Assembly: GCF_005049235.1 (NCBI RefSeq)
Contig: NZ_SUMD01000007.1
Span: 124,001 to 188,000 of the forward strand
DNA: 64,000 bases
Reading direction: 5' to 3'
Source: Rhodococcus oryzae
GTDB taxonomy: Bacteria; Actinomycetota; Actinomycetes; Mycobacteriales; Mycobacteriaceae
Shown here: piece by piece, positions 30,101 to 39,190 of the stretch
How the letters are laid out: every line of letters starts with the position of its first letter
Position numbering within the stretch: the stretch's first letter is position 1
The notes under the pieces: generated by a model
The model's database searches: none
Seen by the model: only the letters and a program-made list of their open reading frames with translations
What the model was told of the DNA's origin: nothing
Translations under genes and position numbers: made by a program

Positions 30101-33100
30101 ACCGCAGCCATCGGGACGCTGGCGTCGCCGGAGACCACCTGCACCACCCGGCCGTCGGACACCGCCCGCAGCCCGGTGCGCAGCGCCGCATGCCGGTCCA
30201 CGACCGTCTGCAGCGCGGTGTGCAGCGCCTGCGGGTCAACGGAACCGGTCAGCTCGATGCTCTGCTGCACCACATAGGGATCGGAGTGCTCTGTCTCGAA
30301 CGCGCTGTGGAAGTAGATGCCCTCCTGCAGCGGGGTCATCGGCAGCACGTCGACCAGGTCGGCGGCCGCGGCCTCGAGCTGGTCCACGTCCGCCTGGCCC
30401 AGCCGCGCGTGCGGAAAGTCCGAGGGGGTGTGGCCGCCGAACGGGGCGCTCGCCGCGAGCGCACGCAGCACCGCGGTCCAGGCCTCGGACAGGGCGGCGA
30501 TCCGCGCCGCGGGGAACAACCCGGGCGCCCAGGTGATGGTGGTGCGCAGGGTCGGCCCGTCGGGTCCGTCCTCCGCGATCGCGTTGAACTCGACGGCGTG
30601 CCCCATCGGCGCATCGGGGTCGTTGGCGCCGTCCATCGCGATCGGCAGCCAGTCCGCGCCCTCGGAGGCGGAAACCCTGCCCAGGTAGTTGAACAGCACC
30701 TGCGGGGTGACGCCGCCGGCCAGGTCGGCACCCGACGGGCTCAGGTATCGCAGCGCGCCGTAGCCGATGCCATTGCCGGGCACCGCCCGCAGCTGCTCCT
30801 TGACCGTCTTCACCGCCGCGCCGAGCGCAGCCGGGTCGAGGCCGTCCGCGAGCGCACCCGCGTCGATCCGGACCGGGTACAGGCTGGTGAACCAGCCGAC
30901 CGTGCGTCCCAGGTCGACCGGCCTGCCCGCGGCGTCCTCCTCGCGGCCGTGGCCCTCGAGGTCGATGACCACCTGGGTGCCGGAACTGTCCTGGCCGCGC
31001 CAGTCCGCCAGCACGGCGGCGAGTCCGGTGAGCAGCACGTCGCCGACCTGACCGCCGAACGCGGCGGGCACGGCGGTCAGCAGCGGCCCGGTGAACTCGG
31101 GCGCCAGGCTCACCGTGATCGACTCGGCTGCGCCGCAGCGGTCGAGCGCCGGGTCGAGAGCGCGGGAGCCGAGCGCGGGGTCCGGCGTCCGCGACACCGA
31201 GAGCCAGTGGTCGAGTTCGCCGTCGAACGCACCGGATTCGGCCCGCTCGGACAGCAGCTCGGACCACCGGCGCAGCGAGGTGCCCACCGGGGCCAGCTCG
31301 ACGGGAATGCCTGCCGTCGCCGCCGATCCCGCCCTGGCCAGGTCCTCGAGCAGGATCCGCCAGGACACGCCGTCCACCACCAGGTGGTGCACCACCAGCA
31401 GCAGCCGGCCCGGGCGGTCCGCCCCGCCGTCGAACCAGACCGCCGCGACCATCGCGCCCGCATCGGGGTCGAGTCGCGCTGCGGCGTCGATTGTTTCGCG
31501 TGAAACCACGGCATCCAGCTCGGCCGCCGACAGATGCTCCGCGTCGAGCAGGAGCAGGTCCGTCGCGGCCGCGGTCTCGGGCACCGACAGCGCCCAGCGC
31601 TCACCGCGGACCAGCGCGGCGCGCAGCGCATCGTGGCGCTCGATCACCGCGGCCAGCGCCGCGCGCGCCGCGTCCGCGTTGAACCCGATCGGCGTCTGGA
31701 CGAGCACCGACTGGTGGAACCGGGCGATGGCCTCGCCGGATTCGCTGGTGTGCGCGATGATCGGCGTCGCGGGGACCTCGCCGAGCGGCACGTCGAGCCG
31801 GTCCACCAATGCCTCCGCGCGGCCCTCGATCTCGCGGGCGAGCGCCTCCGCGGTGCGCAACTGGAAGACCTCGCGGGCACTGAAGTTCAGGCCGGCGCCG
31901 CGCGCGTGGTTCACCAACTGGATGGCGACGATGCTGTCACCGCCGAGCGCGAAGAAGTCGTCGGTGACGCCGACGCTGTCGACGCCGAGCACCCCGGCGA
32001 TGATGGCGCACAGCTGCTGCTCGCGCTCGGTGCGCGGAGCAAGACCGGGCAGCGCGGCGCGCAGGTCCGGCTCCGGCAGTGCCCGCCGGTCCAGCTTGCC
32101 GTTCGCGGTCAACGGGAACTTCTCGAGGATCAGCACGGCGGTCGGCACCATGTACTCGGGCAGCTTGGCCGCCGCCCAGGCCCGCACCTCGTCGGAGGTC
32201 AGCCCCGGGTGTGCCGCGTGCGAGACCACATAGCCCGCAAGGTACTTGGATCCGTTGTTCTCCCGTACCAGCACCGCGCAGTCACGGACGCCAGGGTGCG
32301 ACGCGAGGGCGGCCTCGACGTCCTCGAGCTCGAGGCGCATGCCGCGGATCTTGACCTGGTTGTCTGCGCGACCGATGAAGTCGAGGCTGCCGTCCTCCGC
32401 CCACCGCGCGAGGTCGCCGGTGCGGTAGAGCCGGGACCCGTCCTCGGCGAAGGGGTTGGCGATGAATCGGGAGGCCGTCAGGGCGGCGGCGCCGACGTAG
32501 CCGCGGCCGAGCAGGTATCCGCCGGCATACAGTTCGCCGCCGACTCCGGGCGGCACCGGCCGCAGCTGCGAATCCAGCACGTACAGCTGGGTGTTGGGGT
32601 TCGGCCTGCCGATCGAGGACGCGATCCGCTCGGCCCGGTCACGGTAGATCACATGGGAGACACCGATGGTCGCCTCGGCGGGGCCGTAGCCGTGATAGAG
32701 GGTGGTGCTGAGCCGGCGCCGGAAGCGGTCGAACAGTTCCGGGGTGAGCACCTCGCCGCCGCACCAGACGTGCCGGAGGCCGTCGAGCGAGCGGCCGCCC
32801 TCGGCCAGGTCCAGCAGCACGCTGAGCATCGACGAGACCAGGTACACGAAGGTGACCCGCTCGCGTTCGATGAGATCGAGCAGGTAGTGCGGGTCGCGCT
32901 CGCCGCCCGCCTCGGCGACTACCAGCCGGCCACCGGAGACCAGCGGCAGCAGGATCTCGTTGACCGAGATGTCAAAGGAGAGCGGCGCCTTGAACAGCGA
33001 GGCGTCATCGACACCGAACCCGAGCACCTCCTCGACCTGCCACAGCAACCGGGCGCAGATCGCCTCGTGGCGGATCATCGCACCCTTGGGCCTGCCGGTG

Positions 33101-34944
33101 GAACCGGAGGTGAAGATGACGTAGGCCAGCGACCGGCCCTCGATCGCGGCGTCGATGGGATCCGCGGACTGCCCCGCGTGCGCCCAGTCGGCCAGGTCCA
33201 CCGCCACCGTGGCGTCCGGGGAAGCCTGCACCCCGCCCGGTCCGGTGAGCACCAGCCGTGCGCCCGCGTCGGCGAGCACCTGATCACGGCGGTCCTGCGG
33301 CCAAGCCGGGTCGAGGGGCACGAAGGCGCCGCCCGCGGCCATCACCGCGAGCAGTCCGACGACCATCTCGGCCGAGCGCGGAACACCGACCGCGACAACT
33401 TCTTCCGGCGCCAGCCCACGCTCGGTCAGGTGTCGGGCGAGCTGGTTCACCCGCGCGCCGAGGTCCCGGTAGGTGAGTCGGACGTCGCCCGCGATCAGCG
33501 CCTCCCGGTCCGGGGTCGCCGCGACCTGAGCGGCGAACAGTTCGGGCACGGTGTGGCTGGGCTGCGGCCGGTCGGTGTCGTTGAAGTCCACCAGCACCTG
33601 GCGCCGCTGCGCGTCCGACAGCACGTCGAACCGCGAGACCGGGGCCTCGGGCGCGGCGGCGAGCTGGCGGAGGAACTCGGTGAACTGCACGCGGTGCCGC
33701 TCGAGTTCGTCCTCAAGGCCCGCACCGACGCGTAGGTCGATCCTGATCGACTGGCCCTCCTGACCACCCTGGACGGTGAAGTCCAGCTCGCCGATCGCGC
33801 CGGTGACCATGTTCTGCGCGAACGCGGGGCTGCCGCCGAATGTCATGGGATGCTCGAACATCACGATGTTGACGCCCGGGCCGAACACCCGCCGGGACGG
33901 GTCGAGCGCACGCATCTCCCTGGCGAGATCCTCACCGCGGTAGCGGCCGTGCCGGAGCAGCCCGACCAGCCCCTTGTCGATGTGGGCCGTCAGTGCGGCG
34001 AGCGTGCTGTCGCCGTCCACCTGCAGTCGCATCGGCAGGATGGTCGAGGCCATCGACGGCAGGTTCCGCAGCGCCCGACCGGTGCGGCCGGTCAGCGGCA
34101 CCGACAGCATCAGGTCGGTCTGGCCGCTGACCCGGTGCAGATAGGCGGCGATCATCGCGAACGGGATCCGGTTGCGCCGGATGTCCTGGGCGTCGGCGAA
34201 CCGGAACAGCCCGGCAACGGTCTCGGGGTCGAGTTCGACGGTCGCCTTGATCGGCGGCGCGGTGGGGTCCGGCGAAGGCGGCAGCAGCACCGGGGGTTCG
34301 GGGGCGTCGGCCAGCCATTCCAGCCAGTGGGCACGATCCACCTCGTACCGTCCGGACTCGCGGTACTCGATGTCCGAGTCGATCGCGGTCTGCAGCGACC
34401 AGTCCTGCTCGTCGAACAGCAGCTCCGGGTGTTCCTGCCTGCCGACGACCTCCGCGACCAGCAGCACGATGCCATAGCCGTCGATGATGCTGTGGTGGTA
34501 GCGCTGGTGCCACCAGGTGAGTTCGTCGTCGATCCGCAGGACCGCCTGAGTGAACAGCGGCTCATGGCTCTCCAGCTCGGCGACGGTCTGCATGTCGTTC
34601 TCGACCCAGGCACGGGCGGCGGCCGCGGGGTCCGGCCGGTCGCGCAGGTCGACGATCCGCAGGGTCCAGCCCTCGGGGTCGAGTCGCTGCTGCCGGAGCA
34701 CCTCGTCCGGCCCGACCGCGAACCGCACGTGCAGCGCCTCGGCGCGCCGGATGGTCAGGTACACGGACTCGACCGCGCGGGCGATGTCGAGCGGCCCGTT
34801 CACCTCGACGGCGAGGGCGATGTTGTAGGCCGGGCTGGCGGGTGTGAGCTGCTGCGCGACCCACACCTCGGACTGGGCAGCGGTGACGGGAAGCCACTGG
34901 CCGGTGGCGTGCGGGAGTGCCGTCGAGTCCGAGGGAGAAGACAT
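18151..34944 (-). CDS. Four-module siderophore NRPS, C-A-T-E-C-A-T-E-C-A-T-C-A-T-C
   Basis: This 5,597-residue synthetase reads: C1 (HHSIIDG about 150), A1 (about 470-950), T1 (LGGDSI about 999), E1 (HHLVVDG about 1185); C2 (HHIVADG about 1667), A2, T2 (about 2517), E2 (about 2711); C3 (degenerate Q-F-L-L-W-D-G about 3194), A3, T3 (LGGHSL about 4060); C4 (HHIATDE about 4244), A4, T4 (LGGHSM about 5116); C5 (degenerate H-Y-L-A-V-D-E about 5298) to the end. Pocket codes I read: A1 DINYWGGIGK (N5-formyl-N5-hydroxyornithine), A2 DVPHGSLVEK (serine-like), A3 DMENLGLINK (N5-hydroxyornithine), A4 DVFILGAVNK (unknown). The E domains make residues 1 and 2 D-configured. N-terminal C1 suggests acyl capping. 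There is no thioesterase, so C5 or the nearby hydrolase must release the product. The layout resembles erythrochelin/foroxymithine synthetases. Two iron boxes precede the gene. Confidence 0.95.
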   Translation of the reverse strand: MSSPSDSTALPHATGQWLPVTAAQSEVWVAQQLTPASPAYNIALAVEVNGPLDIARAVESVYLTIRRAEALHVRFAVGPDEVLRQQRLDPEGWTLRIVDLRDRPDPAAAARAWVENDMQTVAELESHEPLFTQAVLRIDDELTWWHQRYHHSIIDGYGIVLLVAEVVGRQEHPELLFDEQDWSLQTAIDSDIEYRESGRYEVDRAHWLEWLADAPEPPVLLPPSPDPTAPPIKATVELDPETVAGLFRFADAQDIRRNRIPFAMIAAYLHRVSGQTDLMLSVPLTGRTGRALRNLPSMASTILPMRLQVDGDSTLAALTAHIDKGLVGLLRHGRYRGEDLAREMRALDPSRRVFGPGVNIVMFEHPMTFGGSPAFAQNMVTGAIGELDFTVQGGQEGQSIRIDLRVGAGLEDELERHRVQFTEFLRQLAAAPEAPVSRFDVLSDAQRRQVLVDFNDTDRPQPSHTVPELFAAQVAATPDREALIAGDVRLTYRDLGARVNQLARHLTERGLAPEEVVAVGVPRSAEMVVGLLAVMAAGGAFVPLDPAWPQDRRDQVLADAGARLVLTGPGGVQASPDATVAVDLADWAHAGQSADPIDAAIEGRSLAYVIFTSGSTGRPKGAMIRHEAICARLLWQVEEVLGFGVDDASLFKAPLSFDISVNEILLPLVSGGRLVVAEAGGERDPHYLLDLIERERVTFVYLVSSMLSVLLDLAEGGRSLDGLRHVWCGGEVLTPELFDRFRRRLSTTLYHGYGPAEATIGVSHVIYRDRAERIASSIGRPNPNTQLYVLDSQLRPVPPGVGGELYAGGYLLGRGYVGAAALTASRFIANPFAEDGSRLYRTGDLARWAEDGSLDFIGRADNQVKIRGMRLELEDVEAALASHPGVRDCAVLVRENNGSKYLAGYVVSHAAHPGLTSDEVRAWAAAKLPEYMVPTAVLILEKFPLTANGKLDRRALPEPDLRAALPGLAPRTEREQQLCAIIAGVLGVDSVGVTDDFFALGGDSIVAIQLVNHARGAGLNFSAREVFQLRTAEALAREIEGRAEALVDRLDVPLGEVPATPIIAHTSESGEAIARFHQSVLVQTPIGFNADAARAALAAVIERHDALRAALVRGERWALSVPETAAATDLLLLDAEHLSAAELDAVVSRETIDAAARLDPDAGAMVAAVWFDGGADRPGRLLLVVHHLVVDGVSWRILLEDLARAGSAATAGIPVELAPVGTSLRRWSELLSERAESGAFDGELDHWLSVSRTPDPALGSRALDPALDRCGAAESITVSLAPEFTGPLLTAVPAAFGGQVGDVLLTGLAAVLADWRGQDSSGTQVVIDLEGHGREEDAAGRPVDLGRTVGWFTSLYPVRIDAGALADGLDPAALGAAVKTVKEQLRAVPGNGIGYGALRYLSPSGADLAGGVTPQVLFNYLGRVSASEGADWLPIAMDGANDPDAPMGHAVEFNAIAEDGPDGPTLRTTITWAPGLFPAARIAALSEAWTAVLRALAASAPFGGHTPSDFPHARLGQADVDQLEAAAADLVDVLPMTPLQEGIYFHSAFETEHSDPYVVQQSIELTGSVDPQALHTALQTVVDRHAALRTGLRAVSDGRVVQVVSGDASVPMAAVDLRGLGADEVSSRVRQILADERVRGFDLEQAPLLRYVLVQVGPDEHLLLQSIHHIVADGWSVPVMLRELMALYAPAGSAPAALPAPEPYRNYLGWLGSRDREASIEVWRAALDGVDEPTGLSKAERGTEVGVREVKVNLSAAQTADLIAFGRARGLTLSTLVHGAWGLLLGRLTKRRDVLFGSTVSGRGGDLRGIETMVGLFINTVPARLRYRAEESVAEALTRWQDEQSRLLEHQYIGLSELRRLTGLQELFDTLVVFENYPIGEGAVADPTGRLEITGITFEENPPYPVTLIVAPGDELRLEVKYQAAVVDSATANRLADGMVSFLGELVRDGDQPISALALVTAAERDELEASWAASLGSAEDRTLTDLLDEQAARTPEAVAVEFEGEALTYAELHARANRLARDLVDRGVGPESLVAVALGRSLELMVALLAIGKAGGAYLPLDLDYPADRLSYMLADAEPVCVLSDGGPFDAGLPVLTVDLSEPLGDSGVLPTVARAAAGNPAYVIYTSGSTGRPKGVLVPHEAIVNRLLWMQSEHPLAVGERVLQKTPSSFDVSVPEFFGPLIAGATVVLARPGGHKDPAYLAGLIAERGISRAHFVPSMLDLFLAEPGAAACTALRVVGCSGEALPAASARRFAEVLPGVRLDNLYGPTEAAVEVSYFFGAQEVSSAALSVPIGAPVANTRLYVLDQYLNPVPPGAEGELYLSGPQLARGYLGRAALTADRFVADPFVAGTRMYRTGDLVRSVDGELDYVGRADDQVKLRGFRIELGEIEAALLADPSVVQAAVLVREDRPGQQRLVAYVVPSGPVSPSGRKGDQKYSQALAASLPEYMVPSAFVELDALPLSPSGKLDRKALPAPDFSAAVSAPASSTGTEERIAAQFAEVLGLDRVGPGDDFFTLGGDSILAIRLVNLARRDGVTLTPRQIFEQRTPAAIARLVGEADPVAQAATPDAPVADGIGEVIPLPVVHRLSEWSGGTDRFNQAVLLHTPAGADERALRKALQALLDHHDGLRARLTRHAPGVWSTVTTEPGSVSAAALLTTVDARDLESLRDIVTEHSEAATERLDPESGVMLQAVWFDAGPETTGRLLIVAHHLVVDGVSWRILLEDLAMANVASASGQDAALDPVGTSLRGFGRIVAEQAQGAERLAELAHWTAVTAPGAALVPEVSGHATIGTGSQHRISLSVEDTAAALTTVPALANADVTDVLLSALRIAVSRWHRDTGRAASDLLVDLERHGREELTSGVDLSRTVGWFTSISPVRLRAGERPLDVLKDVKERLRDAPEGGIGFGMLRYSNARTAALLAARAESQVLFNYLGRMPSADLGIAVPWAPAPETDALSTDPDADMGGPYLLIVNAICEDTAEGPVLHANFGRSDLGLTESDGEALSQGWAQAVRELVETAARHDGPGVLTPSDVPLVALTQDELDLIAERSPAGVDAVWPLSPLQEGLYFQATFDEGADIYTAQFSLDFEHRLDVERLAAALRTLQRRNPTLRAGFLSDGLTTPVQFITADLDVPIVEFDLRELAESDREAHAAELMATDRLTPFDLTAPPLWRAMVIRQGDDRDRLVVNRQFLLWDGWSNGIVVSQLLALYESAGDDSGFPTATGGFDDYLGWLRDRDSEAGKAQWRRALAGLEEPTLLGSTVAGAQALPGRRDTVLTADLSERLRTRASASGVTFNAVLSGALALVLGAETGRDDVVFGITVAGRPPEVEGLDTVAGLFLNTVPVRTTLRPAERVEDLLRRSQSERLGLMPHDYLGLATIGRESDHRQLFDVLYVLQNFVDENQVSALNSAHDISGGDSVDHTHYPLTVVVTPGNRVKIKFEFRPEAVAEATVESMLARFVGLLELFADDVSAPVGSLDLSLPGERAALASRSAERELPESTIADLFAEAAARTPEEVALVFGSESVTYRGLDGRINAMARLLLAHGAGPERIVALGLPRSVEMVVALFAVLRTGSAYLPLELDHPAERLLGMLEDARPVALVTTVAVRETLAGFGGAAIVLDGDSTQDHGTGPLTDAELGGFAPGTPGRLDHPAYVIYTSGSTGKPKGVVTGYRGLTNMQFNHRAEIFDPTIEMTGGRRLRIAHTVSFAFDMSWEELLWLVEGHEVHICDEHLRRDAEALVAYCNAHAIDVVNVTPTYAQHLFEEGLLGDGPAEHRPPLVLLGGEAVPDSVWSRLRDTGGTFGYNLYGPTEYTINTLGGGTADSATPTVGKPIWNTRAHILDSWLRPVADGVAGELYIAGIGLARGYLDRFGLTAERFVADPFTAGGRMYRTGDLVRRGVDGNIDFLGRTDDQVKIRGHRVELGEIESVLAGLDGVRQCAVIAAPGPGGVKRLVAYVVPSGPVSGFGPQGGQKYAQALRASLPDYMVPAVIAATETLPMTVNGKLDVRALPPVPDAVGSGSRAPADHIEQALCELFGEVLDVGELGVEDSFFDLGGHSLLATRLISRARSALSTELTMRDLFEAPTVAELAERVRARGQAVRPMLAPAVRPEHLPMSSAQQRLWLIQQIEGDSAAYNFPIVLRLRGDLDAELFATALADVVGRHESLRTVFGEVDGLPVQRILDEAIPELTVVDGTEAEIAGLVRGAVLRPFDLTREIPVRGTVIRLAANDHVLALVLHHIATDEWSDRPFLRDLMLAYASRAHVQAPQWEPLAVQYADYTLWQRELLGDPADPDSVLSEQLSYWERTLSGAPEELTLPTDRARPARPSFAGGAIELDLDPRTTAALRALAADSGASMFMVLHAAAAALLHRIGAGEDLPLGAPIAGRTEQGLDELVGFFVNTLVLRTDVSGNPTFGELLGRVRELDLAAFTHADVPFESVVERLNPARTLARNPLFQVMVGYHSRAADITELGGLTLEPVPLQERTAKFDLVFNFTEFLPAAAGSDVGDGKITLRLEYGADLFDRSTADAIAHRQLALLDAVAQEPSTPIGAVDVFLPGERDLVLVDFNDTGREVPEETLDASFARWVAATPDAVAALDEYRSTTYAELDERSDRIAAVLACRGVGTESVVGLAVPRSVDMVASVLAVLKLGAAYLPLDLSHPADRISYMLVDSNAGVLLSTATESARIEEVPGLRRVLLDEPGTVAELAAASKPLTAVPDGIDHAAYVIYTSGSTGRPKGVVVPHEGISSLVATAEDRMKLVPGSTVLQFASVGFDVAVFELSMALCTGSRLVIVPDRSRVAGPELTDFMHEHEVTHAIIPPSLMAALPPGALVPAGCTVLVGTETVPPDLIGRWAERLNLLAAYGLTEATVNNTLWQAQPGWNQAVPIGIPDPNEQAFVLDARLRPVPVGVAGELYIAGRGLARGYLGKPALTAGRFVANPFGPGRMYRTGDLARWRAEGNIDFLGRVDDQVKIRGFRIELGEIIAALADSPGVNQSAVVADRDGSIARLIGYVVPHEGAVVDPAAVRAHVASSLPDYMVPSVVIVLDGPLPLTPNGKLDRKALPAPDWSELTGDVAPRTPRERVIADLFAEILHLPSVGVHDNFFDLGGHSMASMQLVGRVRTELGAQLSIREVFDAPTVAELAELTEADNGEGRPALLAGAPREGAAPLSPPQRRQWRMYRESPTASHALSLYPERRLDAESLALALDDVVSRHEPLRTVFFERDGGVFGQEAVRPQVGLVDVGDGDLHARVFELAQQPMDLTEEAPLRVQLVEDSSGRQGLLLVMHYLAVDEWSVVPLLGELLAGYLARQAGHAPELPQLPVTYGDYELWSRQVLGDPADESSRHATQLAYWRQRLSGVPEVLAMPGERPGGPRRGDVVPLPIDESLHREIDALARRTGTSMFMVLQSALAVALTEAGVGEDLPIGALVAGRTEEALSGLIGCFFNTVVLRTDTSGEPTFAELLARVRESNLSALEHQDVGFDDVATDLGGDALRPQVMVVHHEQARLGEVDGVFGGLLPVPVGEPVSDLTLSFYEPVGEGPVHAYLGYRADVLDSAVASALADRLLAVLAAACADADRRIGVVG

Positions 34945-34995
34945 ACAGGTCCGATCTTCGTCGCGCGGCGCCAGTCGTCGCCGTGATTTCAGACC

Positions 34996-35014
34996 TTAGG
35001 ATAGGCTACCTACC
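34996..35014. promoter_or_regulatory. Iron box 1 before the NRPS
   Basis: TTAGGATAGGCTACCTACC matches 13 of 19 positions of the IdeR consensus with an almost perfect left half. It lies 52 bases upstream of the NRPS start and is followed directly by a second copy, so two repressor dimer pairs could bind side by side. Confidence 0.7.
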
Positions 35015-35015
35015 C

Positions 35016-35034
35016 TTAGGGTAGGCAAACTACC
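35016..35034. promoter_or_regulatory. Iron box 2 before the NRPS
   Basis: TTAGGGTAGGCAAACTACC matches 13 of 19 consensus positions. It begins one base after box 1, which puts the two sites on nearly the same face of the helix. Tandem boxes imply tight repression of the NRPS when iron is plentiful. Confidence 0.65.
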
Positions 35035-35040
35035 CGGCTC

Positions 35041-35475
35041 GGCGTCCAGATCCCCACGCTGATCACCGAACCGGAGCAAGACGTCGACCTGTCCCCTTTC
35101 GTCGGCACCTACCACTCCGATCAGCTGCGCATCGACATCAGCATCGTCGACGGTCAGCTGGAGGAGCGGGTGACCTACGAACCGGCGGACGAATCACAGG
35201 AGCGGATCTCCACCGAGCTCGCCGGCGGCATGACCTCCGCCCCGCCGCAGCGCTGCGCGCCGATCCGTCCCGGCCTGTTCGCACCAGCCGGATATCCACT
35301 CGAGGCGTTCGACGGATACCTGCGACTGCTGCGCATCTCCTCCCACGACGTCCGCGACGGCCAGGCGCGCTTCCGCAACGCCGGCGGCCGCCTGACCCGA
35401 CGAACTCGCGTCGCAGCAAAGAGATTTCCCGGCACCTGTCACACTCCCGCCGCCGCGTCCGTCAGTGATGTGTAG
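35041..35475 (+). pseudogene. C-terminal remnant of a beta-lactamase-family serine hydrolase
   Basis: An open frame without a proper start reads VDLSPFVGTYHSDQLRIDIS, then IVDGQLEERVTYEP, then I-R-P-G-L-F-A-P-A-G-Y-P-L, then YLRLLRISSH and F-R-N-A-G-G-R-L-T-R-R. These are the C-terminal lipocalin-like blocks that follow the catalytic domain in actinobacterial serine hydrolases (F-V-G-T-Y and R-N-A-G-G-R). The catalytic S-x-x-K domain is missing; upstream lies the NRPS promoter. The frame runs about 25 residues past the usual end, which suggests the old stop is lost. It is a 5'-truncated relic, probably cut when the siderophore genes were inserted or rearranged. Confidence 0.6.
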
Positions 35476-35501
35476 ACGCCAACCGAGAGAGAGCAGCAAC
35501 C

Positions 35502-35993
35502 ATGACGAACACCACCTCCATCTCGCGGATGCCCAACCCCGGCGAGTTCGTGCCGGAGCTGAAGGACATCAGCGCTGCCCTGTTCCGTGCCACGGGCAAC
35601 CAGTCGGTCCCCCGCGCCACGATGAGCCTGGTCCACCTGCGCGCCGGGCAGATCGTCGGCAACACCTACCTGACCATCCTGAACACCGGTTTCCTCCGCA
35701 AGGCCGGCGAGTCCGAGGAGCGCATCACTGCCGTGTCGTCCTGGCAGGACGCCCCGTACTTCACCGAGGCCGAGCGAGCAGCGCTGGCCCTGGTGGAGGC
35801 GGTCCTCCAGCCCGCCCAGCAGGGCAAGGAGCGTGTCAGCGACGAGCTGTACGCGGAGGCGGCAAGGCACTACGACGAGAAGGCGCTGGCCACCCTCACC
35901 ATCGCGATCGGCCAGATCAACTTCTTCATCGCCCTGGCCCTGATCGGCAAGCCCCAGCCGGTCTCCTCGCTGGCGGACGAGCAGTGGGACTGA
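35502..35993 (+). CDS. Carboxymuconolactone-decarboxylase-like protein lacking the Cys pair
   Basis: The 163-residue protein resembles the CMD/AhpD family. It has an N-terminal helix with E-L-K-D-I-S-A-A-L-F-R, a central MSLVHLRAGQIVGNTYLTIL, a helix with E-E-R-I-T-A-V-S-S-W-Q-D-A-P-Y-F-T-E-A-E-R-A-A-L-A-L, and T-L-T-I-A-I-G-Q-I-N-F-F-I-A-L at the end. Redox-active relatives carry C-x-x-C plus His in the central helix (L-R-x-S-Q-I-N-x-C-x-x-C). Here these positions are N, T, L and N, so peroxidase or disulfide chemistry is not expected. The start is preceded by gagagagagc. It sits between two gene remnants inside the siderophore locus. It is probably a passenger, though an intact frame suggests it is still used. 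Confidence 0.68.
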   Translation: MTNTTSISRMPNPGEFVPELKDISAALFRATGNQSVPRATMSLVHLRAGQIVGNTYLTILNTGFLRKAGESEERITAVSSWQDAPYFTEAERAALALVEAVLQPAQQGKERVSDELYAEAARHYDEKALATLTIAIGQINFFIALALIGKPQPVSSLADEQWD

Positions 35994-36029
35994 CCTGATC
36001 CCTCCGTCACGAGGGCGCTCAGGGCCGGG

Positions 36030-36578
36030 GCGCGCCGTCCGCTGTCATGGCGGCGGCGGCTCGGATGCGCTCACCGCGGTCATCGCCGAGATCGATCGCA
36101 ACCTCCGAGACCGCATCGCGCAGCTGCGGCGAACCCGTGATCAACTCGCCCAGTTGCGCGGCGGCGACCGGCTTTTCGTCTCTCCGGACGTCGCCGACTA
36201 TCTCGGCGATCTGCGTGAACTCGGTGTCAGCGAGCGCCAGTTGTGCCTGGAACGCGACGGCTGGATCCTCATGCAGACAGCCTCACCCGAGGACGCCGCT
36301 GTGCGGCTCGCCGAAAAGCGCGAGCTCATCACCGATCCCGATTTCCGCGTCGTCTACCTCGAACACGACGCCGCGTACGACAGGTCGCCGAACGATCCCC
36401 GTCTCCCCGCCCTCGCGCACCGCACCGCACCCGGAACTGGTTCGCCAACCACGACAGCCGATCCGAGACCCGCCCCGTCCACAACCCGACCATCGCGCGG
36501 TTGGCGGCACTGTCCCAGCCCGGAGCCACTTCCCCGGCGTGGGACCGCATCGCCCAATTCGTGAAAGCTAACCGGTGA
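36030..36578 (+). pseudogene. Broken MerR-family regulator (C-terminal part, frameshifted)
   Basis: From about 36,046 one frame reads A-V-I-A-E-I-D-R-N-L and RIAQLRRTRDQLAQLRGGDR, then L-F-V-S-P-D-V-A-D-Y-L and LGVSERQLCLERDGWILMQ, then R-E-L-I-T-D-P-D-F-R-V-V-Y and DPRLPALAHRT. This is the dimerisation helix and effector region of an actinobacterial MerR regulator. Near 36,420-36,440 the homology passes to another frame (RTRNWFANHDSRSETRP, then N-P-T-I-A-R-L-A-A-L-S-Q-P-G, then WDRIAQFVKANR) and ends at 36,578. The N-terminal HTH is missing. So the gene is both 5'-truncated and frameshifted. Its last bases overlap the convergent hydrolase gene by 11 bases. Confidence 0.65.
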
Positions 36579-37368
36579 GGAAGTCCAGGATCGCGGAGTT
36601 CACCGCGTCGGGGCGCTCGAGGTAGCCGTAGTGGCCGCAGTCGGGCAGCTCCACGTAGTTCGCCCCAGGGATGGCCTTGGCCACCTCGGCGGCCAGGTGC
36701 GGCGGCACCAACCGGTCGTCGGCGAACCCGATCGCCAGGCAGGGCCGGGTGATCCGGCGGTAGGCCGCGAGGCGGTCGCCGAAGTCGTCCAGGTTCTGCT
36801 GGGCGCGAACACCGCGGCTGGTCTCGGCCTTGGAGAAGGCGAAGATGTCCAGCCAGTCCTGGGCCGCCATCTGATCCACCAGCGAGGCGGGCGAGAGGTT
36901 GAGCACCGCGGTGATCGCCGCCCGGTAGCTCGCAGGCAGCGTGATGCCCTGTGCGTCGAGTTCCCGCTCCCCCTCGGACAGCGCCTTCTGCAGCGCGACC
37001 CGGCGGCCGTGCGCGGCGAGGAAGACGGCCTTGCGCACCAGCTCGGGGCGCGAGAGCGCGAGCTCCTGCGCGACGCGGGCGCCGAGCGAGGTACCGATCA
37101 CGTGGGCCGGGCCGCCGAGGTGCTCGATCAGCGCCGCGGTGTCGGCGACCATGTCCTCGATTGCGATGCCGTCCGTGCACTCGTCGGTCGGGGCGATGCC
37201 GCGGTTGTCGAAGGTGCACACCCGATATCCGGCTGCCAGCAGCGCGGGAACCTGGTGGAGATCCCAGACCCGACCGGGGCTGCCGGTCCCCATGATCAGG
37301 ACGACCAGGTCTCCTGAGCCTTTGACCTGGTAATTCAGCTGAATCCCATTGATCGTGGCGAGGGGCAT
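36568..37368 (-). CDS. Alpha/beta hydrolase of the siderophore locus
   Basis: The 266-residue protein is a complete alpha/beta hydrolase: LVVLIMGTGSPGRVWDLHQV (oxyanion strand), nucleophile elbow G-T-S-L-G-A near residue 92, Asp in A-I-G-F-A-D-D-R-L-V-P-P, and His in LPDCGHYGYLERPDAVN. It is divergent from the formyltransferase gene and shares one iron box with it, so it should be made under iron starvation. Likely jobs are release of the finished peptide from the NRPS, which lacks a thioesterase, proofreading, or hydrolysis of the imported ferric siderophore. The coelichelin locus also carries an esterase-like gene. The role is inferred from context. Confidence 0.8.
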   Translation of the reverse strand: MPLATINGIQLNYQVKGSGDLVVLIMGTGSPGRVWDLHQVPALLAAGYRVCTFDNRGIAPTDECTDGIAIEDMVADTAALIEHLGGPAHVIGTSLGARVAQELALSRPELVRKAVFLAAHGRRVALQKALSEGERELDAQGITLPASYRAAITAVLNLSPASLVDQMAAQDWLDIFAFSKAETSRGVRAQQNLDDFGDRLAAYRRITRPCLAIGFADDRLVPPHLAAEVAKAIPGANYVELPDCGHYGYLERPDAVNSAILDFLTG

Positions 37369-37416
37369 CGACGAGCCTTTCTGGCGAGAACCGGGGACAC
37401 GGCCCGGCGCCGGCGC

Positions 37417-37435
37417 TATGGATAGCCTAAGCTAG
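37417..37435 (-). promoter_or_regulatory. Shared iron box between hydrolase and formyltransferase
   Basis: On the minus strand CTAGCTTAGGCTATCCATA matches 14 of 19 positions of the IdeR consensus, including the intact core TTAGGCTA. It lies 48 bases before the hydrolase start and 52 bases before the formyltransferase start, and could control both. Confidence 0.65.
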
Positions 37436-37487
37436 CCCCGCGTCGATCACTCGACGGCAATTGTCGCGCTCGTCCAGGAGGAACCCG

Positions 37488-38423
37488 TTGAGAGTCGCCA
37501 CGCTCGGATACCAGACCTGGGGTCACCGTACCCTGCAGGCGCTGCTGGATTCCAAACATGAGGTGGTGCTTGCGATCACCCACCCCAAGAGCGACCACGC
37601 GTACGAGCGGATGTGGGCCGATTCGGTCGCCGACCTCGCCGCTGAGCACGGGGTGCCGGTCCACATCGCGAACAAGCCCGACGAGGATTTCAAGGCCGCG
37701 CTGAAGCAAGCCGACCCCGACATCATCGTGGCGAACAACTGGCGCACCTGGCTGCCGCAGGACGTCTTCGACGCCCCCCGCTACGGCACCCTCAACATCC
37801 ACGACTCGCTGCTGCCGAAGTACACCGGATTCTCCCCGCTGATCTGGGCCCTGATCAACGGCGAGCCCGAGGTGGGCCTCACCGCGCACCTGATGGACGA
37901 GGAACTCGACGCGGGCGACATCATCCTGCAGCGCAGCACCCCGGTCGGACCCAAGGACACGGTCACCGACCTGTTCCACCGGACCGTCGACATGATCGGC
38001 CCGATCACCGTCGACGCCCTCGACCTGATCGAGTCCGGCCGCACGGACTGGACCCCGCAGGACCGGTCGCAGGCCACCTTCTTCCACAAGCGTGCCGCGG
38101 AGGACAGCCTGATCGACTGGACCTGGCCCGCCGAGGTCATCGAGCGACTCGTCCGCGCGCAGTCCGACCCGTACCCGAACGCCTTCACCCACTTCAAGGG
38201 CCAGCGCATCCGCGTCATCGAGTCCTCGGTGTCCAAGGGCTGCTACGGCGGGACCCCCGGCCGGGTCTTCATCCACGAGGGCGACGGCATGGTCATCGTC
38301 GCCGGGCCCGACGCGTGGAGCGGCCACAACCGGGGCCTGTCGATCGAGCGTGTGCGCCTCGACGACGGCACCGAGATGACCGGCAAGGAGTTCTTCCCGC
38401 ACGGCGGCGGCTACCTGAGCTGA
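37488..38423 (+). CDS. N5-hydroxyornithine formyltransferase
   Basis: The 311-residue protein has the methionyl-tRNA-formyltransferase fold in the form found in formyl-hydroxamate siderophore loci. It begins M-R-V-A-T-L-G-Y-Q-T-W-G-H-R-T-L-Q-A-L-L. The folate-binding catalytic block DIIVANNWRTWLPQDVFD is followed by GTLNIHDSLLPKYTGFSPLI and V-G-L-T-A-H-L-M-D-E-E-L-D-A-G-D, which hold the Asn, His and Asp expected at the active site. It should transfer formyl from N10-formyltetrahydrofolate to N5-hydroxyornithine, giving the unit predicted for NRPS module 1. I chose TTG at 37488 because aggagg lies seven bases before it and the coelichelin-type homologues begin there. A longer frame from TTG at 37461 has no such site. 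Confidence 0.88.
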   Translation: MRVATLGYQTWGHRTLQALLDSKHEVVLAITHPKSDHAYERMWADSVADLAAEHGVPVHIANKPDEDFKAALKQADPDIIVANNWRTWLPQDVFDAPRYGTLNIHDSLLPKYTGFSPLIWALINGEPEVGLTAHLMDEELDAGDIILQRSTPVGPKDTVTDLFHRTVDMIGPITVDALDLIESGRTDWTPQDRSQATFFHKRAAEDSLIDWTWPAEVIERLVRAQSDPYPNAFTHFKGQRIRVIESSVSKGCYGGTPGRVFIHEGDGMVIVAGPDAWSGHNRGLSIERVRLDDGTEMTGKEFFPHGGGYLS

Positions 38424-38482
38424 CGACCCCGCTCGGTGACCCCCGTCACCGAGCGGCGTCGAGTGTGGGCAACCACACCAAT

Positions 38483-38518
38483 TTTGCAGACCTCTGCAAC
38501 CTTGCAGAGGTCTGCAAA
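38483..38518. promoter_or_regulatory. Double palindromic TetR operator
   Basis: Two 16-bp palindromes, TTGCAGACCTCTGCAA (38484-38499) and TTGCAGAGGTCTGCAA (38502-38517), lie two bases apart and are themselves mirror images, giving a perfect 17-bp inverted repeat overall. The block ends 18 bases before the TetR start, so it should overlap the promoter and serve for autoregulation of the efflux operon. Confidence 0.75.
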
Positions 38519-38536
38519 GTCCGTACCGTCGATGGG

Positions 38537-39157
38537 GTGATCCAAGAACTGCCCCTGCGCGACCGTAAGAAGGCCGCCACCCGACGGGCACTGAGCGACG
38601 CCGCGGTCAGGCTCGCCAGGACACTCGGCATCGACTGCGTGACGGCGGACGCCATCGCGTCCGACGCGGGCGTCTCCACGCGCACCTTCCACAACTACTT
38701 CCCGTCCAAGGAAGAGGCCATCCTCTTCCGCTTCGAGACCGAAGTGACCCAGTGGGTGCAGCAGCTCCGCGAGCGCCCGGCCGAGGAACCCATCTGGGAC
38801 TCGCTCGAGACGGTGGTCGTCGGCATCGTGATGGATCCCGAGCGCGACCTCACCGACACCTTCGCCGTGATGGCCCTCGTCGAGGACAGCCCCGCGCTGC
38901 TGGCCCGCCAGCTCGAGCTACAGGGGCGCGTCAACCGCATCTTCGGTGAGGCGATCGCCGAACGCACCGGCACCGACGTCGAACGGGATCTGTACCCGAA
39001 CCTGCTGCAGATGGCCGCAGGGGCCGCATGTAAGGCGGCGATCGACCTCTGGATGCAGGGCACCTCCGACTACGCGAACCCCGGCGAACTCGTCACCGAG
39101 GCGTTCCGCCAACTCCGCGCGGGCATCCCGCAGCCGCCCCTCCCCACGCAGCACTGA
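38537..39157 (+). CDS. TetR-family repressor of the MMPL operon
   Basis: GTG at 38537 starts a 206-residue protein: L-R-D-R-K-K-A-A-T-R-R-A-L-S-D-A-A-V, then the HTH (VTADAIASDAGVSTRTFHNY, F-P-S-K-E-E-A-I). A helical ligand domain follows that ends in a disordered proline tail. The longer frame upstream overlaps the formyltransferase gene and the operator, so the shorter start is preferred. The transporter gene begins 33 bases downstream on the same strand. With the double operator just before it, the protein is most likely a self-regulating repressor that is released by a transporter substrate. Its ligand is unknown. Confidence 0.88.
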   Translation: MIQELPLRDRKKAATRRALSDAAVRLARTLGIDCVTADAIASDAGVSTRTFHNYFPSKEEAILFRFETEVTQWVQQLRERPAEEPIWDSLETVVVGIVMDPERDLTDTFAVMALVEDSPALLARQLELQGRVNRIFGEAIAERTGTDVERDLYPNLLQMAAGAACKAAIDLWMQGTSDYANPGELVTEAFRQLRAGIPQPPLPTQH

Positions 39158-39190
39158 CCGACCCGTACCACCACGAACGAAGGGTCCTCC

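Noticed and set aside
16399-34944. A nocobactin/mycobactin-type cluster
   Set aside because: There is no salicylate synthase or activation gene, no PKS part and no Cy domain. The A-domain codes point to formyl- and hydroxyornithine and serine instead.
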